From NCBI GenBank assembly GCA_965203835.1, contig OZ241919.1, forward strand, positions 3,596,001 to 3,660,000: DNA of 64,000 nt, read 5' to 3'. The stretch comes from CBDCFV01 sp965203835 (GTDB taxonomy: Bacteria > Chloroflexota > Dehalococcoidia > Lucifugimonadales > UBA3495). A program made the translations under genes and the position numbers. Shown here in pieces: positions 17,531 through 26,328 of this stretch (its first letter is position 1; every line of letters starts with the position of its first letter). Below the pieces are notes generated by a model that did no database searches, had not been told where the DNA came from, and was given only the letters and a program-made list of their open reading frames with translations.

Positions 17531-19036
17531 TTACGGGTCGCAGAACCGGATTGGGTTGGCGGCGCCAGGAGGGCGGTATCTCTCAGGAACCTGTTTCCCA
17601 AAGTAGTAGTCCCAATCTACTGCGTCGGCCCGTTTGCCCTCGAACCCGCGCCTGCCCGGTCTATCTTCCATCAGTATCCCAGGGAAATTGTCTTTGGTGG
17701 CTTCGAGCCACCTTTCTGGCCGGTAGGCGCAAACAACTAGCCCTCTGACGTGGCCAAGGACTAACTTGTATCTATTGGCCCTGCTGACGTTTATTTTCCA
17801 GGCAGTACGCACCGCGTCATAATCATTACGTTTCAAGTAACTATCGCTGATGGAAATTAGAATCAGAGGCTCCCTGACCTCAAACGGCTCTGCGGCGTGC
17901 TGTCCTCTACCGGCCTGCCTCAACTCGGTGGAAGAAATATCCCTGCGGAACTCCGCCTCCGTAATCTCGGTGAACATCGAAGCGAACCCGGCGGGTATGT
18001 CTACGTCCGCTAGCGTCCTAAACACTCCATCGTCGGCTCGCCCTGCCACCAGGAATTTGGCGCCGCCGGTCATCATTTCAGCCAGGGCCCCCATCATCTC
18101 CGGCTCACCTCCATAGTAGCGCGGGGCCACCAAGCGAATTGCCGTGTCCCAGCCCAGCAGGAACACGCTGCGAGGGAAAAGGGACGCTTTCTTCCGGAAC
18201 GTCTCGGCGCGGGTCAGCACCACCGTCTCATCCGGGCCGAACTGCGCCAAGCGTCTCAGTATCTCGGCTTTCTCCAGAGGGGGTTTGTCTACATTGGTGA
18301 CCGACAGTTCGAAGGCCCCCGGCTGCCCGGTGGCGCGGCCCGCGGACTCCATCATCTCCCGGTGGCCGGTGTGCAACGGGTTGAATGAGCCGGGCAGCAA
18401 CACCGGAGAGGGCGTGCCTTCAACATCCATGCTTCCGTCAGGGCGGCGCACCACCCAGCGAATATCCCCGGCCAGCAGTTCCTCCAACGGTTCGGGGCGG
18501 GTGACGCGTTCTACTTCCAGCGAATCGCCGGCGGTGAGGCCCAGTTCCATATCCGGGTCCAACCCCGAAAATTCCGACAATGCCAACAGGATGAGGCGGC
18601 TGACCACGTCCTCCTCGCCGGCCCGGTCGCGCAGACCCTTGTGAAACGTGATGGCCCAAGTGGCGGTGGTGACGGCGTCCCAGGCTGCCACGACGGCGCG
18701 ATGGTCGCCCCGCTTGGGGCGGTCGGTCGCTATCGTGGCAGTGCAGCCAAGGCCCAGGACGGACTCCGTACCTTCACGTAGATGAAGCGCGCGCAGGTAG
18801 GCGGCCTTGGCCATGTTCCGGGCGTTTTCCACCGAAACATACTGGTCGGGTTCATGCCCCACCCAGTCGATCATGGAGTTGGAAGCGTAGGGAACCACTA
18901 CTTCCAGCACGGTGCGGGATGCTCCGGCAACGCCCATTATCCAAGCGATGGCGTTGGTCCCCGCGCCGGATACGGCGAACACGCCTTGCGGCGGCGAATC
19001 GTGAATCTTCTGCACTAATGCCCGATGGTCGTCCAT
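17531..19036 (-). CDS. Three-part protein: CinA-like, HxGH nucleotidyltransferase, unknown C-terminal domain
   Basis: The product has 501 residues in one unbroken frame. Residues 1-165 resemble the CinA C-terminal (NMN deamidase-type) fold, but the usual AESCTGG motif reads VSGAGTN and catalysis is doubtful. Residues 210-375 are a cytidylyltransferase-like domain with PGSFNPLHTGH (215-225) and the closing ISSTELRQ (367-374), as in NadD and CoaD relatives. Residues 390-501 form a third, basic and aromatic domain (WKINVSRANRYKLVLGHVRG, PERYRPPGAANPIRF) that I cannot name; a PUA/EVE-like fold is possible. It follows a flavin-reductase-like gene on the same strand. The link with NAD metabolism is an inference from the first two domains. 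Confidence 0.8.
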   Translation of the reverse strand: MDDHRALVQKIHDSPPQGVFAVSGAGTNAIAWIMGVAGASRTVLEVVVPYASNSMIDWVGHEPDQYVSVENARNMAKAAYLRALHLREGTESVLGLGCTATIATDRPKRGDHRAVVAAWDAVTTATWAITFHKGLRDRAGEEDVVSRLILLALSEFSGLDPDMELGLTAGDSLEVERVTRPEPLEELLAGDIRWVVRRPDGSMDVEGTPSPVLLPGSFNPLHTGHREMMESAGRATGQPGAFELSVTNVDKPPLEKAEILRRLAQFGPDETVVLTRAETFRKKASLFPRSVFLLGWDTAIRLVAPRYYGGEPEMMGALAEMMTGGAKFLVAGRADDGVFRTLADVDIPAGFASMFTEITEAEFRRDISSTELRQAGRGQHAAEPFEVREPLILISISDSYLKRNDYDAVRTAWKINVSRANRYKLVLGHVRGLVVCAYRPERWLEATKDNFPGILMEDRPGRRGFEGKRADAVDWDYYFGKQVPERYRPPGAANPIRFCDP

Positions 19037-19144
19037 ATCTGTGGTACTTCCTGCTCTGCCGTGCCGTCACGGTCCGGCAGCGGTTATATTTCGCTTGGTC
19101 CGCACGTTGTGTCGGGATGTTGCGGTTAGCCCCCGTTCTTCCGG

Positions 19145-19726
19145 TCAGCCCCCGCTCTTCCAAGGAGAGTAATCGATTAGTCCCATCTGTTCTATGGAAT
19201 TTTCTATCTCCCCGGTTATCTTCCGGTCCCATTCCTCGTTCCATTCCGCCGGAATCATTCTCCGGGCATCGCGCCACCAAAGCGGTTCGCTTTCCGACAG
19301 CGTCTCGCCCTCCAGCACTTCGCCAAGGAAACAGGTCATGTCGCCGCCGTCCATGGCGTTGACCACGCGGCAGTCCAAGTATCCAAAACTGTCGTCGAGG
19401 ATGGGACAACCCGACGTGCCCGGTGTGTGCGCGACCCCTTCCAGCTTGTCCCGGTCCCTTCCTGAAACCAAGCCAAAGTCCTTGATCAGTTGAAGTTGGT
19501 CTTTACGGAGGAAATTCAGCGCAAACGCCCCGCTCTCGTAAATCAGGCCGTGGCTGTAGTTGCCCTTGTAGATTTGAACGACCACGCGGGGCATGTGAGG
19601 CACGATGGATGCAGCCCCGACGGCCACCGCTATCTGGACGTTCGATTTGCCGCGCCAGTGGCTGGTGACCGCCGCCAAGGGCGACCACAAGCGGCCCATC
19701 ATGGGTGCAATGCGGGAGTATTCCAT
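19145..19726 (-). CDS. Flavin-reductase-like FMN-binding protein
   Basis: About 194 residues. LWSPLAAVTSHWRGKSNVQI, PRVVVQIYKGNYSHGLIYES and GAFALNFLRKDQLQLIKDFG follow the split-barrel pattern of the DIM6/NTAB flavin reductase family, which binds FMN and reduces it or acts as the oxygenase partner. The start is uncertain: the ATG at 19726 begins MEYSRIAPMM, but the frame opens at a TTG at 19780 and no good ribosome site is seen for either. Its 3' neighbour on the same strand, 108 bases away, is the CinA-like fusion gene. Confidence 0.8.
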   Translation of the reverse strand: MEYSRIAPMMGRLWSPLAAVTSHWRGKSNVQIAVAVGAASIVPHMPRVVVQIYKGNYSHGLIYESGAFALNFLRKDQLQLIKDFGLVSGRDRDKLEGVAHTPGTSGCPILDDSFGYLDCRVVNAMDGGDMTCFLGEVLEGETLSESEPLWWRDARRMIPAEWNEEWDRKITGEIENSIEQMGLIDYSPWKSGG

Positions 19727-19887
19727 ACAACCGTCAAACGGGGAAGCGTCTTGCTTTTCCGAGTGTAGCACCCATATCAATCGATGGTCTACTGTGGGGC
19801 ATGTTAGTCGATTTCAAAGTTAAATTGATAAAAGTTTCCTATGGTAGAATCAACATCGGACAATCTACCTGCTGAGAGGAGGCCAAC

Positions 19888-20145
19888 GTGAGTCTCAACA
19901 TCAAGAACGAGGAGACCTGCCGACTGGCCAGTGAACTGGCGCGCCTCACCGGCGAGACAATGACCGGGGCTATCACCGTGGCTCTCAGGGAACGTCTGGA
20001 ACGGGAGAAGAGGGAGCGAGACGCGGAGGCGCTGGTACAGGACCTCTTGGCCATAGGACGCCGGTGCGCCGCAACCCTCCGCGACGGCCCGTCCGCAATA
20101 GAACACGGTGATTTCTTGTACGATGAGCGGGGACTGCCGAAATGA
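19888..20145 (+). CDS. vapB: VapB-type antitoxin
   Basis: An 85-residue protein from a GTG with GAGAGGAGG just upstream. The sequence SLNIKNEETCRLASELARLT followed by GETMTGAITVALRERLERE matches the Rv0623/PSK-type antitoxin family: a short N-terminal DNA-binding part and a long helix. The C-terminal tail would wrap its toxin. It overlaps the toxin gene as ATGA. The upstream region (19800-19870) is AT-rich compared with the surroundings, as expected for an autoregulated promoter, but I could not fix a -35/-10 pair with good spacing. Confidence 0.88.
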   Translation: MSLNIKNEETCRLASELARLTGETMTGAITVALRERLEREKRERDAEALVQDLLAIGRRCAATLRDGPSAIEHGDFLYDERGLPK

Positions 20146-20528
20146 TCATTGACACCTCGGCAATACTGTCCATCCTGCTCCGGGAACCCGACGCAGAGCG
20201 CTTCGCAAGAGCCATCACCGCCGCTTCCTCCCGCCGTATATCCGCCGCCACACTCCTGGAAACCACAATCGTCCTCGAAAGCCGCTCCGGGCCCGCATCC
20301 GCCCACGAACTTGACACCTTCCTGAGAAGAGCACAGATAGAACTGGAGCCGGTCACTCCCGAGCAGGCGCAGACAGCACGACAGGCCTGGCGGAGATTCG
20401 GCAAGGGCAACCACCCCGCAGGACTGAACTTCGGCGACTGCTTCGTCTACGCCCTGGCCGAAGCTACAAGAGAACCGCTTTTATTCAAAGGCCGCGACTT
20501 CGAACTCACCGACATCCCGGCCGCCTGA
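20142..20528 (+). CDS. vapC: VapC-type PIN-domain toxin
   Basis: A 128-residue PIN-domain ribonuclease, the toxic half of the pair. The acidic residues that hold magnesium are visible: Asp4 in IIDTSAIL, Glu40 in AATLLETTIVL, and the acidic pair in LNFGDCFVYALAEATREPLL. The closing LLFKGRDFELTDI is typical of the Rv0624-like branch. It starts within the stop of the antitoxin gene, so expression is coupled. Confidence 0.92.
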   Translation: MIIDTSAILSILLREPDAERFARAITAASSRRISAATLLETTIVLESRSGPASAHELDTFLRRAQIELEPVTPEQAQTARQAWRRFGKGNHPAGLNFGDCFVYALAEATREPLLFKGRDFELTDIPAA

Positions 20529-20687
20529 ACGTCCCGCCCGCAACTTCATTGGCGGACGGCAAGACAGAATGAACGGCGTGAATCCGGTGATGCGGCTGGT
20601 AACGTACTTGCGAGAGTTACGCCGCGATGTTAAAAAACATCTTGCGCACGTTACATGATAGCGTCGCCGGGTTAGGAGGAGAGTGGC

Positions 20688-21941
20688 ATGCGAAGGTTGT
20701 CCAAGCTATTGATGGTCTCGTTGGGGCTGCTGCCGGTCTTGGTGTTGATGGGCATAGCCTGCGGAGGCGGCGCGCCAGCGCCGGCGCCCACGGTGGCGGA
20801 ACCCATGGAGACAGTAGAGGTCTCGACCGCAACGCCGGACCCCGCTGATATGAAAGAGCCATTCAGGATTGGAGTGATGGAATCGCTTACCGGTCCGGGC
20901 GAGACGTACGGCACCGTTTCGAACCAAGCGAAACAGATGGCCGTGGATGAGATCAACGCCGCCGGCGGCATCAATGGGAGAATGATAGATCTGGTCGTTG
21001 AAGACTCCAAGTGCAACGCGCAGGATGCAATCACGGCTTACAACAAGCTGACCGACGTGGACGGGGTGAAGATCATCCTTGGAACGTCGTGCAGCGGCGC
21101 GATGCTCGGCGCGGCGCCCTTGGCCGAGAAGGAAGGCGTTATCCTGTTCTCCGGGCTGGCAACCAATCCGGACATTGCCGAGGCGGGCGACTACATATTC
21201 AGGACCTCGATGAGCGATGCTCAGTTGGGTATCGACACCGGCAACGTGCTCTGGGCTGACGGCATCCGCAGCCTGGCCACCATAACCGAGGCGACGGACT
21301 ACGCGGAAGGTGTTCGGCGCACCTCCGTGGCGCAGTTCGAAAAACGGGGCGGTACGGTCGTGGCTGAGGAGCGTTACGCTTCCGACGTCACCGACTTCAG
21401 GACCCAGTTGACCAAGTTGCTCAGCGCGGAACCGGACGCGCTTCACGTCGCAGCCCAATCCGAGTTCACCGGCGGCACCATCGTCAAGCAGGTGCGGGAG
21501 TTGGGTTACGAGGGGCCCATATACTCGGAGATTGTGGTGATAGGCACCACTGCGCTGGAAATAGCCGGCGATGCCGCCACCGGCATGAAGGCCATTTCGG
21601 CGGAGTTGGACCCCGCCAACAACAAGGCCCAGGAAGTCCTTGCTGATTTCAGGGCCAAGTACGAATACGTTACGCTGCCCTGGTATTTGGGCTCGGCCTA
21701 CGATGACGTCTACATCACTGCGGAATGCCTCAAGCAGACCGATGACGACCAGGACGCCGACGGGATGAAGGACTGTTTGTACAATATCACTTGGAGCGGC
21801 GCCATCGGGAACAACTACAGCTTTGATGAGAAAGGGGAAGTGGTAGGCCTGTCCAATGCGGTCGTCCAGATTCTCCCCGTTGCCGAAAGGAACGACGACA
21901 ACCAGGGTTACAAGGTATTGGGCGGTGCTCCAACCGAGTAG
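20688..21941 (+). CDS. Branched-chain amino acid-type ABC transporter binding lipoprotein
   Basis: A periplasmic-binding-fold type I (LivJ/LivK-like) protein, 417 residues. The signal peptide ends in a lipobox LMGIAC, so the protein is lipid-anchored; a Pro/Ala-rich linker follows (GGGAPAPAPTVAEP). The mature part opens FRIGVMESLTGPGETYG and contains INAAGGINGRMIDLVVEDSK and NPDIAEAGDYIFRTSMSD, standard for the family. The ligand could be an amino acid, amide or other small acid. GGAGGAG lies before the ATG. Upstream is an inverted repeat GATGTT-AAAA-AACATC near 20628, possibly an operator. It is the first of a five-gene transporter operon. Confidence 0.93.
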   Translation: MRRLSKLLMVSLGLLPVLVLMGIACGGGAPAPAPTVAEPMETVEVSTATPDPADMKEPFRIGVMESLTGPGETYGTVSNQAKQMAVDEINAAGGINGRMIDLVVEDSKCNAQDAITAYNKLTDVDGVKIILGTSCSGAMLGAAPLAEKEGVILFSGLATNPDIAEAGDYIFRTSMSDAQLGIDTGNVLWADGIRSLATITEATDYAEGVRRTSVAQFEKRGGTVVAEERYASDVTDFRTQLTKLLSAEPDALHVAAQSEFTGGTIVKQVRELGYEGPIYSEIVVIGTTALEIAGDAATGMKAISAELDPANNKAQEVLADFRAKYEYVTLPWYLGSAYDDVYITAECLKQTDDDQDADGMKDCLYNITWSGAIGNNYSFDEKGEVVGLSNAVVQILPVAERNDDNQGYKVLGGAPTE

Positions 21942-21968
21942 GGACCATGGCGCTGTCGGGATTGTCAG

Positions 21969-22104
21969 CAGGGCCTTTTCATTTTCCGGTTTGGGCTACA
22001 TGGGTCCCGTCATTCCCGCGCAGGCGGGAATCCATGTAGTCTTGCCGTGGGAAAGTTGCCATAGACCCGCGGCGATGTGGTTCCCCGCTTTCGCGGGAAA
22101 GACG
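21969..22104 (+). mobile_element. Truncated MITE-like element with nested palindromic repeats
   Basis: It begins CAGGGCCTTTTCATTTTC, the same terminal repeat found at 55513, and keeps about 50 bases of near-identity to that copy, including TTGGGCTACA. It contains a palindromic core at 22012-22031 (GCGCAGG type) and a second, opposite-facing one at about 22083-22100. No right-hand terminal repeat is present; the element runs into the ribosome site of the next permease gene, whose GGGAGGGGG appears to come from the repeat. Confidence 0.75.
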
Positions 22105-22114
22105 GGAGGGGGAA

Positions 22115-23464
22115 TTGCTTAGCAACCTTGCAGGCCAACGAAGGGCCCTCGCGGTTGCACTGACCGCTCTTGTGGTGGTCTACATCGGGTGGAAAATCAC
22201 CCAGTCCCCTGACCAAGCCCTGCAATTCGCCTTCAACGGGCTGTCGGTGGGTGCGGTGTACGCCCTGCTGGCGATGGGATTCACCATCGTCTACAGCACC
22301 GTCTGGTTTTTCGATTTGTACTATGGCGCCGCCGCCGCCCTTGGTGCTTACGGCGTCTTCTACTTGAGGTCGCAGGAAGCCCTGGGCGGGCTGTACGCGG
22401 TAAACAGCCCTTACGTCAACGTCGTGTTTGCCGTGGTCACTGCCGGAGTCGCCGCGTGGGCCCTCTATGCCGCTTTTTACGGACGTCTCCGCCACAGGGT
22501 CAACCCGACTGTACTGCGTGTTGGTGTGGGGGCGCTTTCGGCGGGAGCGGGCATCTACATAGGCGTGGTCCTCACCTATCCCACCCAACTCCACCTGACC
22601 CTGAGTCCCGCGGTGGGCCTGTTGACGGGGTTGGTTGCGCTTTGGGCGCTCCGGAAGGGTTACCGGGAAATCTTCGGCAATACGGGCTTGCGGCCATTCC
22701 TGGTTGCGTCCGCCATTGCGGTCTCGATCCTGGGTGCCTACTGCGGATTCCTCCTGTCCGGCGCTCCCGGCGCAAAGCTGTACTTGAGCTGGGCCGTATC
22801 GTGCCTGCTGGCCGGAGTAGTGGGCTTGGCCTTCTACAGGGGTCTTTACGTTTATATGCGGCAAAGGGCCAGGTCTCCCCTGATTATGCTGGTGGCCTCG
22901 TTGGGTATCCTGCTGGCCATAACCGCCTTCATAACGATCGTCTTTCAAAGCGCGCCCCGGCCGTTGCCCGCACCCTTCGCCAACGACCCATGGACCCTTT
23001 GGGGCGCCAATATAAAGGGGTTCAACATCTTCACCATCGGCGTGGCGCTGGCGGGCTTCGTTGGGCTGCTGTTCCTTCTGAAGATGACCCCCTTCGGGAG
23101 GGCGGTCCGGGCCATCGGTGACGATGAGGAGGTGTCAAAGGTCGTCGGGATAAACACGACTGTTATCATCGCCGTCGTCTTCTTCATCGGCGCGGCCTTT
23201 GCCGCCATGGCCGGATTGCTGAGCGGCCACGATACGGCCATCCAGCCCAGGATGGGCCTGCTGCTGTTGTTGAAGGGCTGGATAGCCTCCGTCGTCGGCG
23301 GCATCGGCAACCTGTACGGCGCAATAGTAGGCGGGTTCATCCTGGGTATGCTCGAGCAGTTTGGCATTTGGGACCTGGCCGGCGAATGGAAGGACGTCAT
23401 ATCCTTCGTCGTCCTGATCCTGTTCCTGTCGTTCTGGCCCTTGGGCCTGCTGCCGAGAAAGTAG
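22115..23464 (+). CDS. livH: LivH-type ABC permease with an enlarged central region
   Basis: An inner-membrane permease of the LivHMGF-type transporter. The start is a TTG behind GGGAGGGGG. The N-terminal part (AFNGLSVGAVYALLAMGFTI, then VYSTVWFFDLYYGAAAALGA) and the C-terminal half (MTPFGRAVRAIGDDEEVSKV and the following helices) are normal LivH. The total of 449 residues is about 150 more than usual. The extra part, roughly residues 100-240, holds about four additional hydrophobic segments (LRVGVGALSAGAGIYIGVVL and others). The ATPase-coupling loop (RAIGDDEEVSKVVG) is intact. Confidence 0.93.
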   Translation: MLSNLAGQRRALAVALTALVVVYIGWKITQSPDQALQFAFNGLSVGAVYALLAMGFTIVYSTVWFFDLYYGAAAALGAYGVFYLRSQEALGGLYAVNSPYVNVVFAVVTAGVAAWALYAAFYGRLRHRVNPTVLRVGVGALSAGAGIYIGVVLTYPTQLHLTLSPAVGLLTGLVALWALRKGYREIFGNTGLRPFLVASAIAVSILGAYCGFLLSGAPGAKLYLSWAVSCLLAGVVGLAFYRGLYVYMRQRARSPLIMLVASLGILLAITAFITIVFQSAPRPLPAPFANDPWTLWGANIKGFNIFTIGVALAGFVGLLFLLKMTPFGRAVRAIGDDEEVSKVVGINTTVIIAVVFFIGAAFAAMAGLLSGHDTAIQPRMGLLLLLKGWIASVVGGIGNLYGAIVGGFILGMLEQFGIWDLAGEWKDVISFVVLILFLSFWPLGLLPRK

Positions 23465-23468
23465 GTTT

Positions 23469-24524
23469 GTGCCGATGCAACCGCCCCGCATAGCAGACTT
23501 GATAAGGCTGGCCCAAGACCCCAGTGAGATTCTGCGGTTTACCAAGGGCAACATGGAACTGTGGGCCAACCTTTTCGTCATCTCCTGGGCGGTGGCGTTC
23601 ACTATCTGGCAGGGGCCCGGATTCGCCATCACTGTGGGCACCGTCTTCGGTATCTGGGCGATTCTGTCGGTCAGCCTCAACCTCGTCGTGGGTTTTACCG
23701 GGCTGCTGTCCGTGGGGCACATCGGCTTTTTCGGTATTGGCGCCTATACGGTGGCTATTCTCACCTCCGACGCCTCTTACGAACAACTGCGGACGGAAGC
23801 GATCCCGACGGTGGGATGGCCCTTCTTTGCCGCGCTGCCCATTGGCGTCGTCCTGGCCGGACTGGCGGCGTTGGCGGTTGGGGTCGTGTTCAACCGTTTC
23901 AGGGACGACATCTACGTTCTGGTTTCCTTCGGGTTCGCCATCATATCGTTCAACGTGTTCCTCAATTGGCGGGCGCTTACCAGGGGAGCGTTTGGTATTC
24001 ACGAGATAGCGCGGCCCGATATAGGCGGATGGGTGTTCGACGACGAGTTGGAGTTCCTTGCCTTGGTGCTGGTGTTTCTGGCAGCCGTGATACTGATTTG
24101 CTGGTTCATCGTAACCTCATCATTCGGCCGGGTGCTTACCGCCATCCGCGAGGATGAGCAAGCCGCCGAGGTCTTCGGCTACCAAGTAACCCACTATAAA
24201 CTGGCGATATGGGTCATATCTGCCATGATGGCTGGCTTGGCCGGTGGACTGTTCGGAAGTTGGACCACCTTCGTCGATCCCAACTCGTTCATCCTGCTTG
24301 AATCGATCCTGTTGGTGTCTATCGTGATTCTGGGCGGTCTGGCGACTATCTGGGGGTCCCTGCTTGGCGCAATGGCCTTCGTGTTGCTGGAAGAAGGGAT
24401 GCGGTTTGTCCCATTCCTGCCCACCGAGTTCATCGGGCAAGCGCGGCAGGTTGTGCTTGGTATACTGCTGGTGCTGCTTATGCTGTTCAGGCCACAGGGT
24501 CTTGTTGGGAGGTACAAGCTGTGA
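23469..24524 (+). CDS. livM: LivM-type ABC permease
   Basis: The second permease of the transporter, 351 residues and about ten helices. Motifs are standard: SLNLVVGFTGLLSVGHIGFFGIGAY in two segments, and the coupling loop SSFGRVLTAIREDEQAAEVFG. The start may be GTG 23469 or the ATG two codons later (23475). It follows livH by four bases and overlaps livG by four. Confidence 0.94.
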   Translation: MPMQPPRIADLIRLAQDPSEILRFTKGNMELWANLFVISWAVAFTIWQGPGFAITVGTVFGIWAILSVSLNLVVGFTGLLSVGHIGFFGIGAYTVAILTSDASYEQLRTEAIPTVGWPFFAALPIGVVLAGLAALAVGVVFNRFRDDIYVLVSFGFAIISFNVFLNWRALTRGAFGIHEIARPDIGGWVFDDELEFLALVLVFLAAVILICWFIVTSSFGRVLTAIREDEQAAEVFGYQVTHYKLAIWVISAMMAGLAGGLFGSWTTFVDPNSFILLESILLVSIVILGGLATIWGSLLGAMAFVLLEEGMRFVPFLPTEFIGQARQVVLGILLVLLMLFRPQGLVGRYKL

Positions 24525-25282
24525 ACACCCGTCACGCTAACGACAGCGATTCCTACGCCTTGGAGACGGTCGAGATATCGAAGCTCTTCGGCGGCGTGAA
24601 GGCGGTGGACGACCTCTCCATTTCCATTCCCCGGAAGGGGATGACCAGCATAGTTGGCCCCAACGGCTCGGGGAAGTCCACCTTGGTGAACCTGCTGAGC
24701 GGAACATTGCCCCTGGACGGCGGGATGGTGATAATCGATGGTCTGGGCCTGAAGGTAGTTAAAGCGTATGAGACACCTGCCCACGGCCTGACCAGGACGT
24801 TCCAGGAAGTGAGGCTGTTCGACCAGATCACCGTGTGGGACAACATAATGGTTGTTTTGACCAACCGCAGCCTCTTTCCTGCGATGATTGAGCGGACCAA
24901 AGCCAGTCACCGGGAGAAAGCGCAGAGGATCCTGGAGAACGTCGGAATGTGGGAGAAGCGGCGTTCCCTGGCCCAGGACTTGTCCTACGGCCAGCGGAAG
25001 CTGCTGGAGATCGGCCGGGCGCTGGCGTTGGACGTGAACACCTATCTTTTCGACGAGCCTTTCGCAGGCCTGTTCCCGCAGATGCTGGAGAGAGTCAAAA
25101 ACATCATGAAGGGTATGCGTGACGAAGGCCGCACAATCATTTTCATCTCCCACAACATGGACATAGTAAGGGAGATGTCGGACTATATCATTGTGCTCGA
25201 AGGTGGCCGTCTCCTGACGGAAGGCGAAGTGGAGGAAGCCCTGGGCCGGCAGGAAGTAATTGAAGCATACCTGGGGGCGTAA
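24521..25282 (+). CDS. livG: LivG-type ABC transporter ATPase
   Basis: One of two ATPases of the transporter, 253 residues, GTG start within the livM stop. Walker A is GPNGSGKST, the signature is LSYGQRKLLEIGRAL (Tyr in place of the usual Gly) and Walker B is TYLFDEPFAGL, followed by the switch His in FISHNMDIV. The family binds and hydrolyses ATP at the cytoplasmic face of LivH/LivM. Confidence 0.95.
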   Translation: MNTRHANDSDSYALETVEISKLFGGVKAVDDLSISIPRKGMTSIVGPNGSGKSTLVNLLSGTLPLDGGMVIIDGLGLKVVKAYETPAHGLTRTFQEVRLFDQITVWDNIMVVLTNRSLFPAMIERTKASHREKAQRILENVGMWEKRRSLAQDLSYGQRKLLEIGRALALDVNTYLFDEPFAGLFPQMLERVKNIMKGMRDEGRTIIFISHNMDIVREMSDYIIVLEGGRLLTEGEVEEALGRQEVIEAYLGA

Positions 25283-25364
25283 GCCCTCCAGCGACTTTGA
25301 ATCCCCAGACCATATATACCGTTAGAATATGCCGATAGAAACTACTTCAAAACTCGTCGCAGCA

Positions 25365-25470
25365 CCCAACCTGTCATTCCCGCCTAACTTATCGTTCCCA
25401 CCCAACCTGTCATTCCCGCCCAACTTATCGTTCCCCGCCCAACCCGTCATTCCCGCGCAGGCGGGAATCC
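25365..25470 (+). repeat. Palindromic repeat with four half-units between livG and livF
   Basis: The palindrome (GCGCAGG type) is at 25449-25468. To the left are two 36-37-bp units, each made of an 18-base GTCATTCCC half-unit and a diverged TCGTTCCC half-unit. It looks array-like but is a decayed tandem repeat, not a CRISPR: the fillers themselves are repeated. It lies inside the liv transcript. Confidence 0.88.
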
Positions 25471-25513
25471 AGAGACATTGGCCACTGATATGCAAATAGA
25501 CGGAACGAACGAA

Positions 25514-26320
25514 ATGACCGAACAACCTAACACCGGTCCTCAGGCAAGCGTCGCGGATTTCAATGGACCTGCGGACGAAGCGATGCTTCTGGAACTGGTG
25601 GATATATCCGTGCGTTACGGGGCGGTTTCAGCCTTGGAAGAAGTGAATCTCGGAGTTCGCCGGGGTGAGTTGGTGGCGGTGATGGGCCCCAACGGCGCCG
25701 GGAAGTCCACCGTTCTGAAGGCCATCATGGGGCTGGCGCCGGTTGTTGGCGGCACCGTTTACCTGCGTCGGGAGCCGCTGGCTGCCGAGACTCACGAAAT
25801 CGTAAAGGAAGGCATCGCCTTCGTTCCCCAAGGCAGAAGGGTGTTCACCCACCTGACCATCCAGGAAAACCTGGAGATGGGGTGCCTCTACCTGAACGAC
25901 AGGGAGGAGCAGGACCGGCGGATGGACTCGGTCATGGAACTGTTCCCCATCCTGTACCAGAAGCGGCGCGACATGGCCAGCCAGATGTCCGGCGGTCAGC
26001 AACAGATGCTGGCCTTGGGCAGGGGACTCATGGCCGGGCCGGAAGTGCTGCTGCTCGACGAGCCCACCCTGGGCTTGGCGCCCATCGTGGTCAAGGAGGT
26101 CTTCGAGAAGGTCGCAGAGATCAACGACAGGCTGCAAACTACGATCTTTGTGGTCGAGCACAACATCAAGGGCGTGCTGGACATTGCAAACCGCGCCTAC
26201 GTGCTGGACAAGGGGCGGATAGCCCACGACGGCACGCCCCAATCGGTGCGCGAGACCGATATACTGACCGAGGTTTTCCTGGGCCGGGTAAACGCCGGTG
26301 TTGAGGAAGAGGAGTCATAG
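25514..26320 (+). CDS. livF: LivF-type ABC transporter ATPase
   Basis: The second ATPase of the transporter, 268 residues from this ATG (MTEQPNTGPQ); earlier in-frame starts at 25490 (ATG) and 25478 (TTG) are possible and none has a strong ribosome site. Walker A is GPNGAGKST, the signature is MSGGQQQMLALGRGLM, Walker B is VLLLDEPTLGLAP, and the switch His is in VVEHNIKG. The N-terminal 30 residues are longer than usual and acidic. A palindromic repeat array separates it from livG. Confidence 0.95.
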   Translation: MTEQPNTGPQASVADFNGPADEAMLLELVDISVRYGAVSALEEVNLGVRRGELVAVMGPNGAGKSTVLKAIMGLAPVVGGTVYLRREPLAAETHEIVKEGIAFVPQGRRVFTHLTIQENLEMGCLYLNDREEQDRRMDSVMELFPILYQKRRDMASQMSGGQQQMLALGRGLMAGPEVLLLDEPTLGLAPIVVKEVFEKVAEINDRLQTTIFVVEHNIKGVLDIANRAYVLDKGRIAHDGTPQSVRETDILTEVFLGRVNAGVEEEES

Positions 26321-26328
26321 GGAACACC

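Noticed and set aside
25365..25470. Possible CRISPR array (regular repeats with fillers)
   Set aside because: Units are 18 bp with fillers that are themselves similar; no 24-37-bp conserved repeat with unique spacers and no cas genes.
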